From contig CANLEH010000002.1 in NCBI GenBank assembly GCA_947489665.1, positions 372,001-436,000 of the forward strand: 64,000 nucleotides of DNA, in the 5' to 3' direction. This stretch comes from an uncultured Roseicyclus sp. (GTDB lineage: Bacteria; Pseudomonadota; Alphaproteobacteria; Rhodobacterales; Rhodobacteraceae). The notes beneath the pieces were generated by a model. It was not told the DNA's origin, made no database searches, and saw nothing but the letters and a program-made list of their open reading frames with translations. Both the position numbers and the translations under genes were made by a program. This document shows, piece by piece, positions 25,118-35,192 of this stretch; positions within the stretch are counted from its first letter, which is position 1, and each line of letters begins with the position of its first letter.

Positions 25118-25723
25118 ATGTTGGTGTTCTGGAAAGCCCGTTTGGTGCTGCTTGCGGTTCCCAAAACAGGGACCACCGCGCTGGAAGAGGCGCTGTTGCC
25201 TTACGCAGACACCGCCATCCTGAACCCACCACAACAAAAGCACTGCACGGTGAAGCGGTATCGCAACCAATTGCAGAAATTCTTTGAACAGCGCGGACAG
25301 CGCAAGCTGGAGCTTATGGCCGTCGTGCGTGAGCCCGTGGGCTGGCTGTCGAGTTGGTATCGCTACCGCGCCCGCGATGCGATTGCAGGCCATGCGAACT
25401 CCACCCAAGGAGTCAGTTTCGATGCTTTTGTCGAGGCCTGGCTGGAGGATGATCCCCCCGCCTTCGCCAAGGTGGGTCGGCAATCGCGCTTTGTGGCGGA
25501 AGAGGACGGCACATTGGGCATCGACCATCTGTTCAGCCATGCCCATCTGGAACAGGCAGTGGGCTTTCTTGAGGGGCGCGTCAAAGCAAAGCTGAATGTG
25601 GGGCGCACAAACGTCTCGCCCACCCAGGCCACGGACCTTAGCCCGCGGGTGCTGCGCCGCCTGCAGGATGAGGCACCGCAGGAATTCGAGCTGTGGGATC
25701 ACGTTCAGTCGCTTGGCCGTTAG
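25118..25723 (+). CDS. Sulfotransferase-like protein
   Basis: A 201-residue protein with the PAPS 5'-phosphosulfate loop VPKTGTTALEEA (residues 14-25) and a 3'-phosphate segment VVREPVGWLSSWYRY (70-84) with Arg71 and Ser79. These are the two hallmark sites of the sulfotransferase superfamily. The product lacks a signal peptide; the acceptor is unknown. The ATG at 25118 puts the P-loop at the usual distance from the N-terminus; an upstream GTG at 25055 is possible. It is divergent from recA and its stop codon overlaps the cckA stop on the other strand. Confidence 0.78.
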   Translation: MLVFWKARLVLLAVPKTGTTALEEALLPYADTAILNPPQQKHCTVKRYRNQLQKFFEQRGQRKLELMAVVREPVGWLSSWYRYRARDAIAGHANSTQGVSFDAFVEAWLEDDPPAFAKVGRQSRFVAEEDGTLGIDHLFSHAHLEQAVGFLEGRVKAKLNVGRTNVSPTQATDLSPRVLRRLQDEAPQEFELWDHVQSLGR

Positions 25724-28098
25724 TGCAATTGCCGGCGAACGGTTTCAGTTAGATCGGTGAGCGAGAACGGTTTGGGCAAGAACACCGACCCGGGAATGCC
25801 ATCCTCAGAGTTGTCCAAAGCATCCTCCGCATAACCTGAGACAAAGATGACCTTGGTGTCTGGCCGGTCTTTCAGCGCTTCGCGGACCCAAGTGGGGCCA
25901 TCAAGGCCCGGCATGATGACGTCGGTGACGAACAGGTCAATCTCAAGCTCACGGTCGGTGAGCGTTTCAAGCGCCTCTTCTGCGCTGCCCGCCTCAATCA
26001 CCGTATAGCCCCGCAGGCGGAGCGCACGGGATGCAAAGGCGCGCACTGGCGCTTCGTCCTCGACCAACATCACCACCCCGGGACGCGACGCGTCAGTCAG
26101 GCTGTTGGTGGCATTGGCCGGACCCGTCAACGCGGCCACAGGCTCTTGTACATCGCCGTCCGATACATGAGCCGGTATGTAGATCGTGAAGGTTGTACCG
26201 GCCCCAACAACGCTATCGACGAATATATATCCGCCCGTCTGCTTTATGATCCCATAGGCCATCGAAAGGCCAAGCCCTGTGCCTTCGCCGGTTCGTTTCG
26301 TCGTAAAGAACGGCTCGAAAATGCGGTGCAGCTTGTCGGCAGGGATACCACTGCCCTGGTCACGAACGCGGATGGTCACATAAGAGCCGGGCGGCACAAC
26401 CGCCTGATCGCGGTTCATCTTCTCGGCCAAGTGGACCATGCGGGTTTCGACGCGAACTTCGCCGCCATCGGCCATTGCGTCACGGGCATTGACGACAAGG
26501 TTCATCAGTACCTGATCCAACTGACGCCGGTCGGCACGAATGGGTTCCAGACCCGGATCGTTCGACAGGGTAAGCTTGATCTTTTCGCCCACGAGCCTGT
26601 TGAGCAAATGGGTCAATTCGCCGATGGAATCGCGCAGATCAATAACCTCAGGCTCCAGCGTCTGCTTGCGGGAGAAGGCCAGTAATTGACCCACAAGCGA
26701 CGCCGCGCGATTGGCGTTCTGGTTGATCTGGACAAGGTCGGCATAGTCCTGATCGCCTTGATCATGGCGCAGCAGCAACAAGTCGCAATGTCCGGTGATC
26801 GCTGTAAGCAGATTGTTGAAATCGTGCGCCACGCCGCCTGCAAGCTCGCCAATCGCCTGCATCTTCTGGCTCTGGACAAATTGCTGTTCGAGGGTCTTGA
26901 GCTCGGTCGCATCATGTAGGACCGCCAAAAGGGACGGCCCGGTGCCGTCCACGATGCGGCTAAGCGAAATCTGCAGGAAGGTCTCATCCTTGCGACGCTT
27001 GGCGCGCGCGACCTCTGCGCGGTTGGGAATCCGTTCCGCCAGTGTGTCGGCAACCCAATCGTCCACTGGCCTGCCAAGGTTTTCAACGAATTGCGACAGC
27101 ATTCCGCTGGCGTCTTGTGAGATGCCAAGCAGGCTCTGCGCGTGTTGGTTGGAGGCCAGGACCTCCCCATCCGCGCCGATGTGCAGCAAAGCTACGGGCA
27201 AGGATTCAAATGCCCGTGCAGCAACAGACGCCGCAGGCGGCTCGGACAGGCCGGGCACTGCATAGATCTCACGCCGACCGTCCTTGGCAGGAACGACGAT
27301 TGGTATAACCTCGATACGGCCATCAACGCCGGACAAGGACGACCGGCGACCGGCGACCAGCGGCTGTTCGGGGAACACATCCTCAAGCGTGGTGGCCCGC
27401 CTGCCCAGAACATCGCGCATGGCGGCGTTCATCGACAGGACAGTGTCATTGTGGCTGACAACCATCATCGGCAGCCCGATCCATTCCCCATGGCGGGAAT
27501 GCGCATCTGCCAGATCGTCCAGACGCCAAACCACGCCGCCCCGCATCCGGTGGGCTGCAAGCCGCACTGTTCCGCGCGGTGTCACCACGATTTCATGGGA
27601 TGACGGCCTGCGTCCAATGGCTGTTTCCTGCCTAAACACAACTGCGGCCGCATTGGGCAATGCACCGGCAATCGCACGCGACATGGAGACCCCTTTTCGG
27701 TCGCCGAAGCGTCGGTCCGCGGCCGCATTCTGGTGCAGGATCGCGCCGTCATCATTTGTGCAAAAACAGGGCGATGGATCATTTTCGATCAGATCGAAGG
27801 CCGCCTTGATGGCCCCGCGTGCCTGCCAGACGCGCCACACATCCCGCAACGCGACCAAGGCCGCCGCCACAAGGCAGCCCCCGGTGGCCGCCAATAGCCC
27901 AAAGCGCAATTCCGGCACCGGCGCAAAAAGGGTTGCGACACCAGCGACAACGCCAAGCACAAGCAATATGATTGGCTGCGCAAACGGGCGAATACCCCGC
28001 CCTCGGGAAAAGCCGGGATCTGCGGCCTGATCGGTCAATGGCTGCCCTCGCCCTACTGTCGAACGGGTCCCTGAAGCCACAGGGTCCTCTTGCGCCAT
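25720..28098 (-). CDS. cckA: CckA hybrid sensor histidine kinase
   Basis: A 792-residue hybrid kinase at the head of the CckA-ChpT-CtrA phosphorelay, which controls cell cycle, motility and, in Rhodobacterales, gene transfer agent output. Two membrane helices lie at about 38-60 and 66-88, PAS-like regions at about 95-400, the HisKA site at H425 in GGVAHDFNNLLTAITGH, the ATPase with NLVVNARDAMADGG and GTGLGLSMAYGIIKQTGG, and a receiver with D726 in LFVTDVIMPGLDG. The place beside recA also fits. A CtrA-type site lies 15-33 bases upstream of the start. Confidence 0.93.
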   Translation of the reverse strand: MAQEDPVASGTRSTVGRGQPLTDQAADPGFSRGRGIRPFAQPIILLVLGVVAGVATLFAPVPELRFGLLAATGGCLVAAALVALRDVWRVWQARGAIKAAFDLIENDPSPCFCTNDDGAILHQNAAADRRFGDRKGVSMSRAIAGALPNAAAVVFRQETAIGRRPSSHEIVVTPRGTVRLAAHRMRGGVVWRLDDLADAHSRHGEWIGLPMMVVSHNDTVLSMNAAMRDVLGRRATTLEDVFPEQPLVAGRRSSLSGVDGRIEVIPIVVPAKDGRREIYAVPGLSEPPAASVAARAFESLPVALLHIGADGEVLASNQHAQSLLGISQDASGMLSQFVENLGRPVDDWVADTLAERIPNRAEVARAKRRKDETFLQISLSRIVDGTGPSLLAVLHDATELKTLEQQFVQSQKMQAIGELAGGVAHDFNNLLTAITGHCDLLLLRHDQGDQDYADLVQINQNANRAASLVGQLLAFSRKQTLEPEVIDLRDSIGELTHLLNRLVGEKIKLTLSNDPGLEPIRADRRQLDQVLMNLVVNARDAMADGGEVRVETRMVHLAEKMNRDQAVVPPGSYVTIRVRDQGSGIPADKLHRIFEPFFTTKRTGEGTGLGLSMAYGIIKQTGGYIFVDSVVGAGTTFTIYIPAHVSDGDVQEPVAALTGPANATNSLTDASRPGVVMLVEDEAPVRAFASRALRLRGYTVIEAGSAEEALETLTDRELEIDLFVTDVIMPGLDGPTWVREALKDRPDTKVIFVSGYAEDALDNSEDGIPGSVFLPKPFSLTDLTETVRRQLH

Positions 28099-28112
28099 AG
28101 CTCTCCGCCAAA

Positions 28113-28131
28113 ATGGTTAAGATTGATTTAA
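28113..28131 (-). promoter_or_regulatory. CtrA-type binding site upstream of cckA
   Basis: On the minus strand: TTAA-ATCAATC-TTAACCAT. This contains both the full TTAA-N7-TTAAC dyad and the half-site TTAACCAT reported for CtrA. It ends 14 bases before the cckA start codon. Confidence 0.72.
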
Positions 28132-28144
28132 GAATGCGCCAAAT

Positions 28145-29323
28145 TCAGGCGTCTGGCGAGTCTGTCGTGCGCGTCAGAACTGCCGAGAAGAACCCGTCAG
28201 AGGCGGTCAGCGGTGTATCGAGGTGGCGCATGGTGCAACGCCACTCAGGATTGCGCGCCAGAAAGCCCTCGATTTGAGCATCGTTTTCGGCCCTGAACAG
28301 AGAACAAGTCATGTAGACCAATTGGCCAAGCTCCGCGACCAGCGCAGCGGCGCTATCGAGGATGCCGGCTTGCACCTTGATCAGTTCCGCCAAGCGATCC
28401 GGCGTCAGGCGCCACTTGGCCTCCGGGTCGCGACGCCAAGTGCCGCTGCCTGAACAGGGCACATCCGTCAAAACCAGATCATACGGGCCCGCCCCTTCCA
28501 ACGCGTCTGTGTCGAGTTGCGTGATGTGCACTCCGGCCCGCGCAGCCCGTACCGGCAGGTCTGCCATGCGGCGCGGCAGGGCATCATGGGCGAAGACCGC
28601 AGCGTCGGTTCGGTCAGAGATGGCTAGGGCCTTGCCGCCACCACCGGCGCAATAATCCAACACGCAACCCGTCTCAGGCAGATCAAGCCGCGTCACTGCC
28701 AATTGCGGAGAAAGGTCCTGCACCTCAACCAGACCTTCAGCGTAGGGCTGTGATTGCCGTAATCGCCGGGCGCCTTCGAGGACTTTGAGTGCTGTGGGAA
28801 GCCGCGCATCGGGTTGGCAAAGTACGCCGTCGCTTTGCAGCAGTTCCATGGCATAGTCCGGCTTTGCTTTGCGGTTGTTGACCCGCACCCAAACCGGCGC
28901 GCGCATTGTCATTGCCGAAAAAAGAGCCGCACGATCCGCGATGCGGTTGTCGTCCAGTTCCGCAAGCATCCAGTCCGGAACATCCAATGGTGCATGATCC
29001 GGCAGGCTCGGCGCGAAACGCTCCGCCTCGGTCAGCGCTTCTGGCGCATGTCCTTCGCCAGAAAAGATGGGCGCTGGATCAATCCCGCTCAGCCGCAGCA
29101 GACCCAGGACCAGCGCGCGCCCTGTTTCGCCGCCGCCATGGACCGCACAACTGGCCTTGCGGCGCAGCACATCGAAAACATGATCCCGCACCGCTGCACG
29201 GTCCTTGGACCCGGCATATCGGGCACCGCGTGCCCAGCGGGTCAGGGCTTGCTCGGCAGGCATGCCACCGTGCCAGGCGTCGAGCACGTCAATCGCGGCT
29301 GCATATCGCGCCTCGGGCCGCAT
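28145..29323 (-). CDS. RsmB/NOP-type rRNA cytosine-C5 methyltransferase
   Basis: A 392-residue SAM-dependent RNA methyltransferase. VLDYCAGGGGKALA (221-234) binds SAM; the two cysteines of the m5C mechanism are C290 in TDVPCSGSGTWRRDP and C340 in MTCSLF. An N-terminal NusB-like helical region covers about 1-130. Probably acts on 16S rRNA; which cytosine is not clear. It lies between guaB and cckA on the same strand, 36 bases after guaB. Confidence 0.92.
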   Translation of the reverse strand: MRPEARYAAAIDVLDAWHGGMPAEQALTRWARGARYAGSKDRAAVRDHVFDVLRRKASCAVHGGGETGRALVLGLLRLSGIDPAPIFSGEGHAPEALTEAERFAPSLPDHAPLDVPDWMLAELDDNRIADRAALFSAMTMRAPVWVRVNNRKAKPDYAMELLQSDGVLCQPDARLPTALKVLEGARRLRQSQPYAEGLVEVQDLSPQLAVTRLDLPETGCVLDYCAGGGGKALAISDRTDAAVFAHDALPRRMADLPVRAARAGVHITQLDTDALEGAGPYDLVLTDVPCSGSGTWRRDPEAKWRLTPDRLAELIKVQAGILDSAAALVAELGQLVYMTCSLFRAENDAQIEGFLARNPEWRCTMRHLDTPLTASDGFFSAVLTRTTDSPDA

Positions 29324-29359
29324 CTTATTGCGTCACATCAAGAAGGTGCCGCAACGTGC

Positions 29360-30901
<1,542 letters not shown>

Positions 30902-30941
30902 TCAACGAAGGGTTTGCGCCGACTGCGTCGACGCCGGGCGC

Positions 30942-31010
30942 AAATTTCCGAGGGAAATTTGCCAAAGGGGGCGCTGCCCCCGTCCTACGGACTCCCCCGA
31001 GGTATTTTTT
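30942..31010. repeat. Three-hairpin intergenic element
   Basis: Three inverted repeats in a row fill the rlmE-guaB gap: AAATTTCC-GAG-GGAAATTT (30942-30960), GGGGGC-GCT-GCCCCC (30967-30981) and GTCC-TAC-GGAC (30982-30992), followed by CTCCCCCGAGGTATTTTTTG. From memory, similar GGGGGCGCTGCCCCC...CTCCCCCGAGGTATTTT strings recur between genes in Rhodobacteraceae genomes, so this is probably one copy of a dispersed element. The T run suits a terminator reading on the plus strand, which has no gene upstream here. Confidence 0.6.
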
Positions 31011-31077
31011 GACCAATGGAAGACCAGGCGACAGGGCAGCGTCTGCAAGGACCATCAAAGGTTCGCAGACCGGCTGA

Positions 31078-31779
31078 TCAGCCCTTGAAGCCCGTGGCGA
31101 CGACGAATTTCTCCGAGCTGTCAGCGCGGGACGCCCCCGGTTTGACGTTGGCAACCTTCTTGAACCTTTGTTTCAAGGTCTGCTGAAGCGAGCCTTCCGC
31201 CCCACCCGCCAGCACTTTCGCCACGAAGGTCCCGCCCGGCTCCAACACATCAAAGGCAAGCTCGGCCGCCGCCTCGCACAACGCCATGATACGCAGGTGG
31301 TCCGTCTGCTTGTGACCGGAAGCCGAGGCCGCCATGTCCGACATCACCACATCGGCTTTGCCGTCGAGCCAGCCCTTCACCTTGTCGTCCGCGCCATCTT
31401 CCATGAAGTCGAGCTGATACAGCTCGCAACCTGCAATCGGCTCCATCTCCTGCAGGTCGAGGCCGATGATGCGGCCCACCGCCTTGCCGGATTTCTCCCC
31501 CAATGCATTCACACGTCGCGCGGCCACCTGGCACCAGCCGCCCGGCGCACATCCCAGATCCACCACGCGGGCGCCGGGCACGAGGAAACGGTATTTGTCG
31601 TCCAGCTCCAGGATCTTGTAGGCTGCACGCCCGCGATACCCGTCGCGCTTGGCGCGGGCCACATAAGGATCATTCAGCTGGCGTTCGAGCCAGCGGGTCG
31701 AGCTCAGCTTGCGGCCACGCGCGGTTTTGACCTTTACCTTCAGGTCCCGCTGGCCCCGCCCGCTTGTGTTCTTTGCCAT
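31078..31779 (-). CDS. rlmE: 23S rRNA (uridine-2'-O) methyltransferase RlmE (FtsJ/RrmJ)
   Basis: A 233-residue heat-shock-type methyltransferase that modifies U2552 of 23S rRNA in the A loop. [15 protein letters not shown] (72-86) binds SAM; catalytic K55 (AAYKILELD), D148 (VVMSDMAAS) and K188 (FVAKVL) form the K-D-K part of the tetrad. A basic N-terminal extension precedes the fold. It lies 16 bases after the PPOX flavoprotein gene in a ppx-PPOX-rlmE run. Confidence 0.94.
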   Translation of the reverse strand: MAKNTSGRGQRDLKVKVKTARGRKLSSTRWLERQLNDPYVARAKRDGYRGRAAYKILELDDKYRFLVPGARVVDLGCAPGGWCQVAARRVNALGEKSGKAVGRIIGLDLQEMEPIAGCELYQLDFMEDGADDKVKGWLDGKADVVMSDMAASASGHKQTDHLRIMALCEAAAELAFDVLEPGGTFVAKVLAGGAEGSLQQTLKQRFKKVANVKPGASRADSSEKFVVATGFKG

Positions 31780-31795
31780 ATCGGCCCCTCAGACC

Positions 31796-32440
31796 TCACT
31801 CATCGTAAAGCCGGTTCTCGTCATTGTGCTTCAGGCGCTTCTCCACGGCCTCCAGCGAGACGTCAACCGCATCCAGCTGGCCCTGATCGTGGATTGCCTG
31901 CGCGTAAGTCGGCAGCGTGTCGGTTGGCCCCGCCTTTTCCGGCGACCAGAGCCCTGATCTAAGCACCGCCTTGCCGCAATGGAAGAACGCCTCTTCCACA
32001 CGCACGACAATGGCGAAATCCGGGACGCGGGCCTTGATCGCCATGCTTTCGCGCAAGGGCAAGTCCCGAGCGACCTGCGCCGAGCCGTTTACCCGCACGA
32101 CCTCGTTCCGGTTTGGCACAAAGAAGACCAGCCCGATGCGCCCCGTCTCAAGGATATTGCCAAAGCCCATGAACAGGTGGTTTCCGGGCCGATCGGGGAT
32201 CGCGAGGGTCTTTTCATCCAACACCTTCACGAAACCGGCCGGATCGCCCTTGGGCGACGCATCGATATTGCCCTGCGCATCAACGGTAGACATTACCAGA
32301 AACGTCGAATGGGCAATCCAATTGGCGCAATGCTGATCGATATGGTCGATGACCTTGTGGCGTTGGGCGACATGGATCCCATCGACAACGGCGCGGATCT
32401 GCGCCTCGGAGGTGACGGGATCGGTGATCTTGTAAGGCAC
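31796..32440 (-). CDS. Pyridoxamine 5'-phosphate oxidase-family flavoprotein
   Basis: A 214-residue FMN-binding split-barrel protein. STFLVMSTVDAQGNIDASPKGDP and LAIPDRPGNHLFMGFGNILE are typical of the MSMEG_1061-like PPOX subgroup, and GLVFFVPNRNEVVRVNG follows. These proteins bind FMN or F420 and often act as oxidoreductases of unknown substrate. It is not PdxH, which lacks this N-terminal part. It is packed between ppx (one base apart) and rlmE. Confidence 0.88.
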   Translation of the reverse strand: MPYKITDPVTSEAQIRAVVDGIHVAQRHKVIDHIDQHCANWIAHSTFLVMSTVDAQGNIDASPKGDPAGFVKVLDEKTLAIPDRPGNHLFMGFGNILETGRIGLVFFVPNRNEVVRVNGSAQVARDLPLRESMAIKARVPDFAIVVRVEEAFFHCGKAVLRSGLWSPEKAGPTDTLPTYAQAIHDQGQLDAVDVSLEAVEKRLKHNDENRLYDE

Positions 32441-32441
32441 G

Positions 32442-33617
32442 TCAGTACGGGCCGTCTTCCAGAACGCCGTCCCGGCTCATCTGCGCATAAAGCAACCCTT
32501 CGCGCAGGCCGCGATCCGCGACGCTCAGGCGATCGGTGGGCCAGGCCCGCAGGAGCGCCTGCAGGATGGCGGCCCCGGACATGATCAGCGTTTGCCTGTC
32601 CCGCCCGATGCGCGGGTCGCGGCGTCGGCCTTCAGGACCCAGGGCAAGATAGCCGTTAATGACGGTGTCGATCTGGTCGGATGTCATCCGCAACCCATCC
32701 ACCTTGTTGCGGTCATAGCGGCGCAAACCAAGGTGCGACGCCGCAACGGTTGTGACGGTGCCGGAGGTGCCAATGATCTGGAACCCCTCCCGCGCCTGCT
32801 CAGCCGCATCATCGTAGGGGGAGAATTCGGCCAGCTGCTCCTCAAAGTACCAGCTCATCAACGCAAAGCGCGCGCCGTCATCGGCGACATCGTCGTACAT
32901 GTCCTTGAGGGTTGCGACGCCGAGTGGGATGGAAATCCAATCCACCACCTTCGCGCGGGGGAAGACATCTTCGGCATTATCAAACCCGTGGTGCAGCCGC
33001 ATGATCGCCTTGGGGCGCTCCAGCTTGGGCACCCGGCTCAGATCGATCCAAACGAGCTCGGTCGAGCCGCCTCCGATATCGACCACAAGAAGCTGTTCCG
33101 TCCGGGTCGAGACCAAAGGCGCGCAAGAGACCACGGCTAGCCGCGCCTCTTCCTCCGGCTCGATGATATCGAGTTGAAGGCCGGTCTCGCGCTTCACAAG
33201 GTTGATGAATTCCGCAGCATTTGTGGCCCGACGGCAGGCTTCGGTTGCCACAAGGCGCGCGCGTTCGACCCGGTGTTTTTGCAGCTTCTTGTGACAGATC
33301 TTGAGCGCGCCCACCGCGCGCGCCATAGACGCCCGGCCCAACCGGCCAGAGGCCTCAAGCCCCTGTCCCAACTGCACGGATTTGGAAAAGGAATCCACCA
33401 CATGCAATTGGCTGCCCTTGGGCTGCGCAATCAGCATCCGGCACGAATTCGTGCCAAGATCGAGGGCCGCATAGAGGTCATCGGGGTCGGGACCCGATTT
33501 CTTGGTTACAGCAGGGCGTCGTTCGACAGCCGGGATCGCGCCCGGTTCGATCTTGGGCGTCACGGGCGCCACAGGTCTGGGGAACGGGCCGTCCCCGCCA
33601 GAGCGCTTGCGCGACAT
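32442..33617 (-). CDS. Ppx/GppA family exopolyphosphatase
   Basis: A 391-residue member of the ASKHA-fold Ppx/GppA family, which degrades polyphosphate or pppGpp. The two phosphate loops are AALDLGTNSCRMLIAQP (50-66) and LLVVDIGGGSTELVW (176-190); EPEEEARLAVVS is the conserved E-rich segment. The N-terminal 45 residues are Pro/Arg-rich and absent from the core fold. The ATG at 33617 (MSRKRSGG) is preferred over 33653. Only the first of the two domains of E. coli Ppx is present, as in other alphaproteobacteria. Confidence 0.9.
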   Translation of the reverse strand: MSRKRSGGDGPFPRPVAPVTPKIEPGAIPAVERRPAVTKKSGPDPDDLYAALDLGTNSCRMLIAQPKGSQLHVVDSFSKSVQLGQGLEASGRLGRASMARAVGALKICHKKLQKHRVERARLVATEACRRATNAAEFINLVKRETGLQLDIIEPEEEARLAVVSCAPLVSTRTEQLLVVDIGGGSTELVWIDLSRVPKLERPKAIMRLHHGFDNAEDVFPRAKVVDWISIPLGVATLKDMYDDVADDGARFALMSWYFEEQLAEFSPYDDAAEQAREGFQIIGTSGTVTTVAASHLGLRRYDRNKVDGLRMTSDQIDTVINGYLALGPEGRRRDPRIGRDRQTLIMSGAAILQALLRAWPTDRLSVADRGLREGLLYAQMSRDGVLEDGPY

Positions 33618-33905
33618 GGGGTGCACCGCCAATTCGAATACTAGGTTGCCCAAAGCGTAACCTGTTCACAGATTTGAAACAATGGGCGATGCGTGCGCCG
33701 CTCATGTTCATCTTGAATATTTCGACGCCCCCCGCCTATCGCCTGTGCCTGATCAGCCCGCTAGACAGGCGCTGGCAAAGGCGTGCGTCGTTTTGGAAGC
33801 CGCGCATGTCGAAAACAGGATCGGTGGCGCGCGCTGCCACGCTTATGGTGCGCAAAACCCGCGTGGGCGACTCAACGCCTGCGTCACAACAGCAAGGGAC
33901 CGGCC

Positions 33906-34217
33906 ATGGCCAACATCACCCATGTCTTCTGGCGCGATATCCCCGCGCAGGTCATTATCGGCAAGGGCCGGACCGGGGCCAAGGCGCCTTTGCCGGAACG
34001 GTTTGAGCAGGCGATTGACCGTGCTGCCATGAAGGTCGGTGCCAAGGATGATGATGCCTATCTGGCAGGGTTCCGCCGCGTGGTTGTGGGCGAAGCCCAG
34101 GGTGATTTGAAGGACGCCGCCGCCGCCGAGGCCGCCGCCCTTGATGCCGCCTATGACAATGCCCGCCTGAAAACCCTGATCGATGCCGAGGGTTATGACC
34201 CGGCAAACGCCACCTGA
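33906..34217 (+). CDS. Small conserved protein of the Virulence_fact family (PF13769 type)
   Basis: A 103-residue protein opening MANITHVFWRDIPAQVIIGKG, then TGAKAPLPERFEQAIDRAAMK and DAYLAGFRRV, the pattern of a small family named virulence factor in databases but without known function. In Rhodobacterales it usually precedes a metF-like gene, as here: the stop is 24 bases before the MetF start. The ATG at 33906 has AAGGGACC upstream. The 288-base gap to its left holds no gene or riboswitch I could recognise. Confidence 0.83.
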   Translation: MANITHVFWRDIPAQVIIGKGRTGAKAPLPERFEQAIDRAAMKVGAKDDDAYLAGFRRVVVGEAQGDLKDAAAAEAAALDAAYDNARLKTLIDAEGYDPANAT

Positions 34218-34241
34218 CCCTTGAGCATTCGGGAGAAACTC

Positions 34242-35180
34242 ATGTCGCTGCTGAATTTCCGCAAGGCCGCCCCCGCGCCTGACACGCCCGCAACGCCCGA
34301 GATGGAGGCGCTGCTGGACGGCTTCTCGATCGAGGTGATGCCCCGCACGGCCGAAAAGGTCGATGATTTCCGCGCCCTCCTGCCCGCCGGTACGCGCGTC
34401 TACATTGCGCATATCGAAGGCACGCCGATTGAAGACATGGTCGCCACCGCCGCACGCCTGCGCGCCGAGGGCTACGATCCCATGCCCCACTTCCCGGCGC
34501 GCATCATCAAGGACGCCGCGACGCTGGAAGACTGGATCGCCCGTTACAAGGGCGAGGCTGACATTACGCAAGCCCTTCTGTTGGCCGGTGGCGTGGCGCA
34601 ACCCCACGGCGATTTCGACAGCTCCATGCAGCTGATGGAAACCGGGCTCTTCGACAAGGCGGGCGTCACGCGCCTCCACGTCGCAGGCCACCCCGAAGGC
34701 AATCGCGACATCGACCCCAACGGCGGCGATGAAGCTGTCATGGACGCATTGCGCTGGAAACAGGCGTTCCACGAACGCTCCGACGCGGAGATGGCGATGG
34801 CCACCCAATTCGCGTTCGAGGCCGGGCCGATCATCGCATGGGCCGACCGCCTGAAGGCCGAAGGGATCACCCTGCCGATCCATCTGGGCATAGCAGGCCC
34901 CGCCAAGCTACAGACCCTGATCAAATTCGCCATCGCCTGCGGCGTCGGCCCCTCGCTCAAGGTGCTCCAGAAACGCGCCAAGGATGTCACCAAGCTGCTC
35001 CTCCCGTTTGAGCCGACCGAAATCCTGACCGACATGGCCGCCCACAAGGCGCAAAACCCCGACAGCCTGATCGAAGCCATCCACTTCTTCCCCCTTGGCG
35101 GTATCAAGACCAACGCCAAATGGGCCATCGCCAATGGCGGCGCATCGACCGTACCCGCCAACCCTGACGCAGATATCTAG
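34242..35180 (+). CDS. Methylenetetrahydrofolate reductase (MetF-type)
   Basis: A 312-residue flavoenzyme linking methylene-THF and methyl-THF. FSIEVMPRTAEKVDDFRALL, YDPMPHFPARIIKD, ALLLAGGVAQPHGDFDSS, TRLHVAGHPEGNRD and THLG-type FIHLGIAG segments follow the MTHFR TIM barrel. The ATG at 34242 has GGGAGAAA before it; a TTG at 34221 would add seven residues. In this cluster it probably runs in the oxidative direction, turning methyl-THF from the next gene's enzyme into methylene-THF. It is one of the demethylation-associated MetF forms, not necessarily the methionine-pathway copy. Confidence 0.9.
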   Translation: MSLLNFRKAAPAPDTPATPEMEALLDGFSIEVMPRTAEKVDDFRALLPAGTRVYIAHIEGTPIEDMVATAARLRAEGYDPMPHFPARIIKDAATLEDWIARYKGEADITQALLLAGGVAQPHGDFDSSMQLMETGLFDKAGVTRLHVAGHPEGNRDIDPNGGDEAVMDALRWKQAFHERSDAEMAMATQFAFEAGPIIAWADRLKAEGITLPIHLGIAGPAKLQTLIKFAIACGVGPSLKVLQKRAKDVTKLLLPFEPTEILTDMAAHKAQNPDSLIEAIHFFPLGGIKTNAKWAIANGGASTVPANPDADI

Positions 35181-35192
35181 GAAAACACGCAC

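Noticed and set aside
33618-33905. Possible cobalamin or SAM riboswitch before the one-carbon cluster
   Set aside because: No B12-box-like core or other conserved riboswitch strings were seen.
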